Assembly (NCBI RefSeq): GCF_019457595.1
Contig: NZ_CP080419.1
Span: 1,612,001-1,676,000, forward strand
Reading direction: 5' to 3'
From: Shewanella psychrotolerans
GTDB taxonomy: Bacteria; Pseudomonadota; Gammaproteobacteria; Enterobacterales; Shewanellaceae
Length of the DNA: 64,000 bases
The translations under genes and the position numbers were made by a program. The notes beneath the pieces are model-generated. The model saw nothing but the letters and a program-made list of their open reading frames with translations, did not search any database and was not told the DNA's origin. Of this stretch, positions 62,660-64,000 are shown piece after piece. Position 1 is the stretch's first letter. The number at the start of each line of letters is the position of its first letter.

Positions 62660-64000
62660 ATGTTAAATAAAGATCTTGAGGTCACCTTGAATCTGGCTTT
62701 TCAACAAGCCAGAGACGCGCGTCATGAATATATGACCGTAGAGCATCTGCTATTGGCGTTAATCGATAATCCCGCAGCACAGGAAGCGTTAATCGCATGT
62801 GGGGCTAATCTCGATAAGCTGAGAGAAGAGGTCGCGAGTTTTATTGAACAAACAACGCCAATCATCGCTGATCCTAACGATGAGCGCGAAACTCAACCAA
62901 CGTTAGGTTTCCAACGCGTCCTGCAGCGAGCAGTGTTTCACGTGCAATCTTCTGGGCGTAATGAAGTGACTGGTGCCAACGTGCTGGTTGCGATTTTCAG
63001 TGAGCAAGAGTCCCAAGCCGTCTATTTACTCCGTAATTGTGAAGTGACACGTTTAGATGTGGTCAATTACATCTCCCATGGCGTTGGCCGAGACGATGCA
63101 GATAGCGCTCAAGAGCCAGAGCAGATTGAAGACCATAGCGAGACAGAGGAGCGTAGCAAGTTATCTCAGTTTGCAGCTAATCTAAATGAAGAAGCTCGTA
63201 AAGGTAATATTGACCCGCTAATTGGCCGTACAGAAGAGATTGAGCGCTCAATTCAGATATTGTGTCGTCGTCGTAAGAATAATCCCTTGTTAGTGGGTGA
63301 AGCGGGCGTTGGTAAAACAGCGATCGCTGAAGGCTTAGCTTACCGTATTGTCAATGAAGAAGTGCCAGAGGTGATGCTCAACGCTACAGTGTATTCACTC
63401 GATCTCGGAGCCTTACTTGCAGGGACTAAATATCGTGGTGACTTTGAAAAGCGTTTCAAAAGTCTGCTTAAAGAGTTAACCGAAGATAAACAAGCCATTT
63501 TGTTTATCGATGAAATTCATACGATTATTGGCGCGGGTGCTGCATCTGGCGGAGTGATGGATGCATCTAACTTGTTAAAACCACTATTATCGAGCGGTAA
63601 CTTACGTTGTATGGGCTCGACGACTTTCCAAGAATACCAAAGTATTTTTGAGAAAGACCGCGCGCTGGCTCGACGCTTCCAAAAAGTGGATATCAATGAG
63701 CCATCAGTCGCAGAGACGACTAAGATTTTAAAAGGACTAAAGTCTAAGTATGAAGAACACCATGGTGTTCGTTATACCTTAGCGGCACTCAGTGTTGCTG
63801 CACGTCTTTCTGATAAACATATTAATGACCGGCATTTACCTGATAAAGCCATTGATGTGATTGATGAAGCGGGCGCTAGAATGGCGATGTTGCCTGCAAG
63901 TAAGCGTAAAAAAACCATTGGTCAAAGTGAAATTGAAGCGATTATCGCTAAGATGGCTCGTATTCCTGAGAAGTCGGTATCGACCACTGACAAGGATATG
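62660..64000 (+). CDS. clpA: ATP-dependent Clp protease ATP-binding subunit ClpA, C-terminus outside window
   Basis: 447 codons are present, to the right edge (full length about 750). The N-terminal Clp domain ([19 protein letters not shown]) is followed by the first AAA+ module: Walker A GEAGVGKT and Walker [10 protein letters not shown], with sensor region [12 protein letters not shown]. ClpA unfolds substrates for ClpP, assisted by ClpS. GGGGTG lies 4 nt before the ATG. Confidence 0.95.
   Translation, partial: MLNKDLEVTLNLAFQQARDARHEYMTVEHLLLALIDNPAAQEALIACGANLDKLREEVASFIEQTTPIIADPNDERETQPTLGFQRVLQRAVFHVQSSGRNEVTGANVLVAIFSEQESQAVYLLRNCEVTRLDVVNYISHGVGRDDADSAQEPEQIEDHSETEERSKLSQFAANLNEEARKGNIDPLIGRTEEIERSIQILCRRRKNNPLLVGEAGVGKTAIAEGLAYRIVNEEVPEVMLNATVYSLDLGALLAGTKYRGDFEKRFKSLLKELTEDKQAILFIDEIHTIIGAGAASGGVMDASNLLKPLLSSGNLRCMGSTTFQEYQSIFEKDRALARRFQKVDINEPSVAETTKILKGLKSKYEEHHGVRYTLAALSVAARLSDKHINDRHLPDKAIDVIDEAGARMAMLPASKRKKTIGQSEIEAIIAKMARIPEKSVSTTDKDM

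Overview
The window is a chromosomal segment of a gammaproteobacterium that is almost certainly a Shewanella or a very close relative. This rests on recognisable orthologues and gene order: sixA/smrB/prmB/aroC, yfcL/mnmC/fabB, tesA/ybbA/ybbP, folX/yfcH, cysK/cysZ, zipA/ligA, roxA/purB/hflD/mnmA/nudJ/rluE/icd and cspD/clpS/clpA. These blocks match Escherichia coli neighbourhoods, with Shewanella-type differences: an smc gene beside zipA, a monomeric isocitrate dehydrogenase, a VolA-type lipase and leucine dehydrogenase. Most of the 64 kb is core, vertically inherited housekeeping sequence.

Layout. 1-2383: 5' part of an M16 metallopeptidase (minus strand, runs off the left edge). 2598-9179: sixA, smrB, prmB, aroC, then a probable operon of MFS transporter, ATP-NAD kinase-like protein, yfcL and a SpoU-type RNA methyltransferase. 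9319-13475: mnmC, fabB, yciK. 13736-17397: VolA-like lipase lipoprotein and SohB protease. 17461-17870: a full-length copy of a dispersed intergenic repeat. 17918-21733: tesA divergent from ybbA-ybbP. 21830-25392: yfcH, folX, an AI-2E-family membrane protein and an RlmI-like methyltransferase. 25524-29580: the least ordinary part, AT-rich and gene-poor, with a small hypothetical gene, a 32-codon acidic mini-ORF, a small lipoprotein, a pair of inverted DnaA-box sequences, tandem hairpins, an orphan O-methyltransferase and a decayed TetR regulator. 29621-42757: cysK, an RDD protein, a CBM9/DUF5916 outer-membrane-type protein, cysZ, smc, zipA, ligA and a DUF2919 protein. 43001-50334: an HD-GYP protein, an SDR, dsbA, ydiJ, a DUF1285 protein and a MarR regulator, with a second repeat copy. 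50609-53316: a third repeat copy, a small membrane protein, leucine dehydrogenase and a DUF4826-like protein flanking a perfect palindrome. 53450-64000: roxA, purB, hflD, mnmA, nudJ, rluE, icd, cspD, clpS and the start of clpA (runs off the right edge).

How the genes work together. Several serve translation and tRNA or ribosome modification (MnmA and MnmC on the same wobble uridine, PrmB, RoxA, RluE, the SpoU and RlmI-like methyltransferases, SmrB). Others serve cysteine and sulfate metabolism (CysK, CysZ), chromosome segregation, division and replication (Smc, ZipA, LigA), envelope proteolysis and oxidative folding (SohB, DsbA, ClpAS in the cytosol), and central carbon metabolism (Icd, YdiJ, leucine dehydrogenase).

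I did not find a clear, previously undescribed multi-gene system such as a defence island, CRISPR array, prophage or biosynthetic cluster. The most notable observations are an MnmC whose methyltransferase half keeps its length and faint similarity but has lost its catalytic motifs, a diverged dispersed repeat with inverted ends, tesA and ybbA start regions that abut with no room for an intergenic promoter, the 32-codon mini-gene, and the inverted DnaA-box pair. No tRNA or rRNA genes were recognised.
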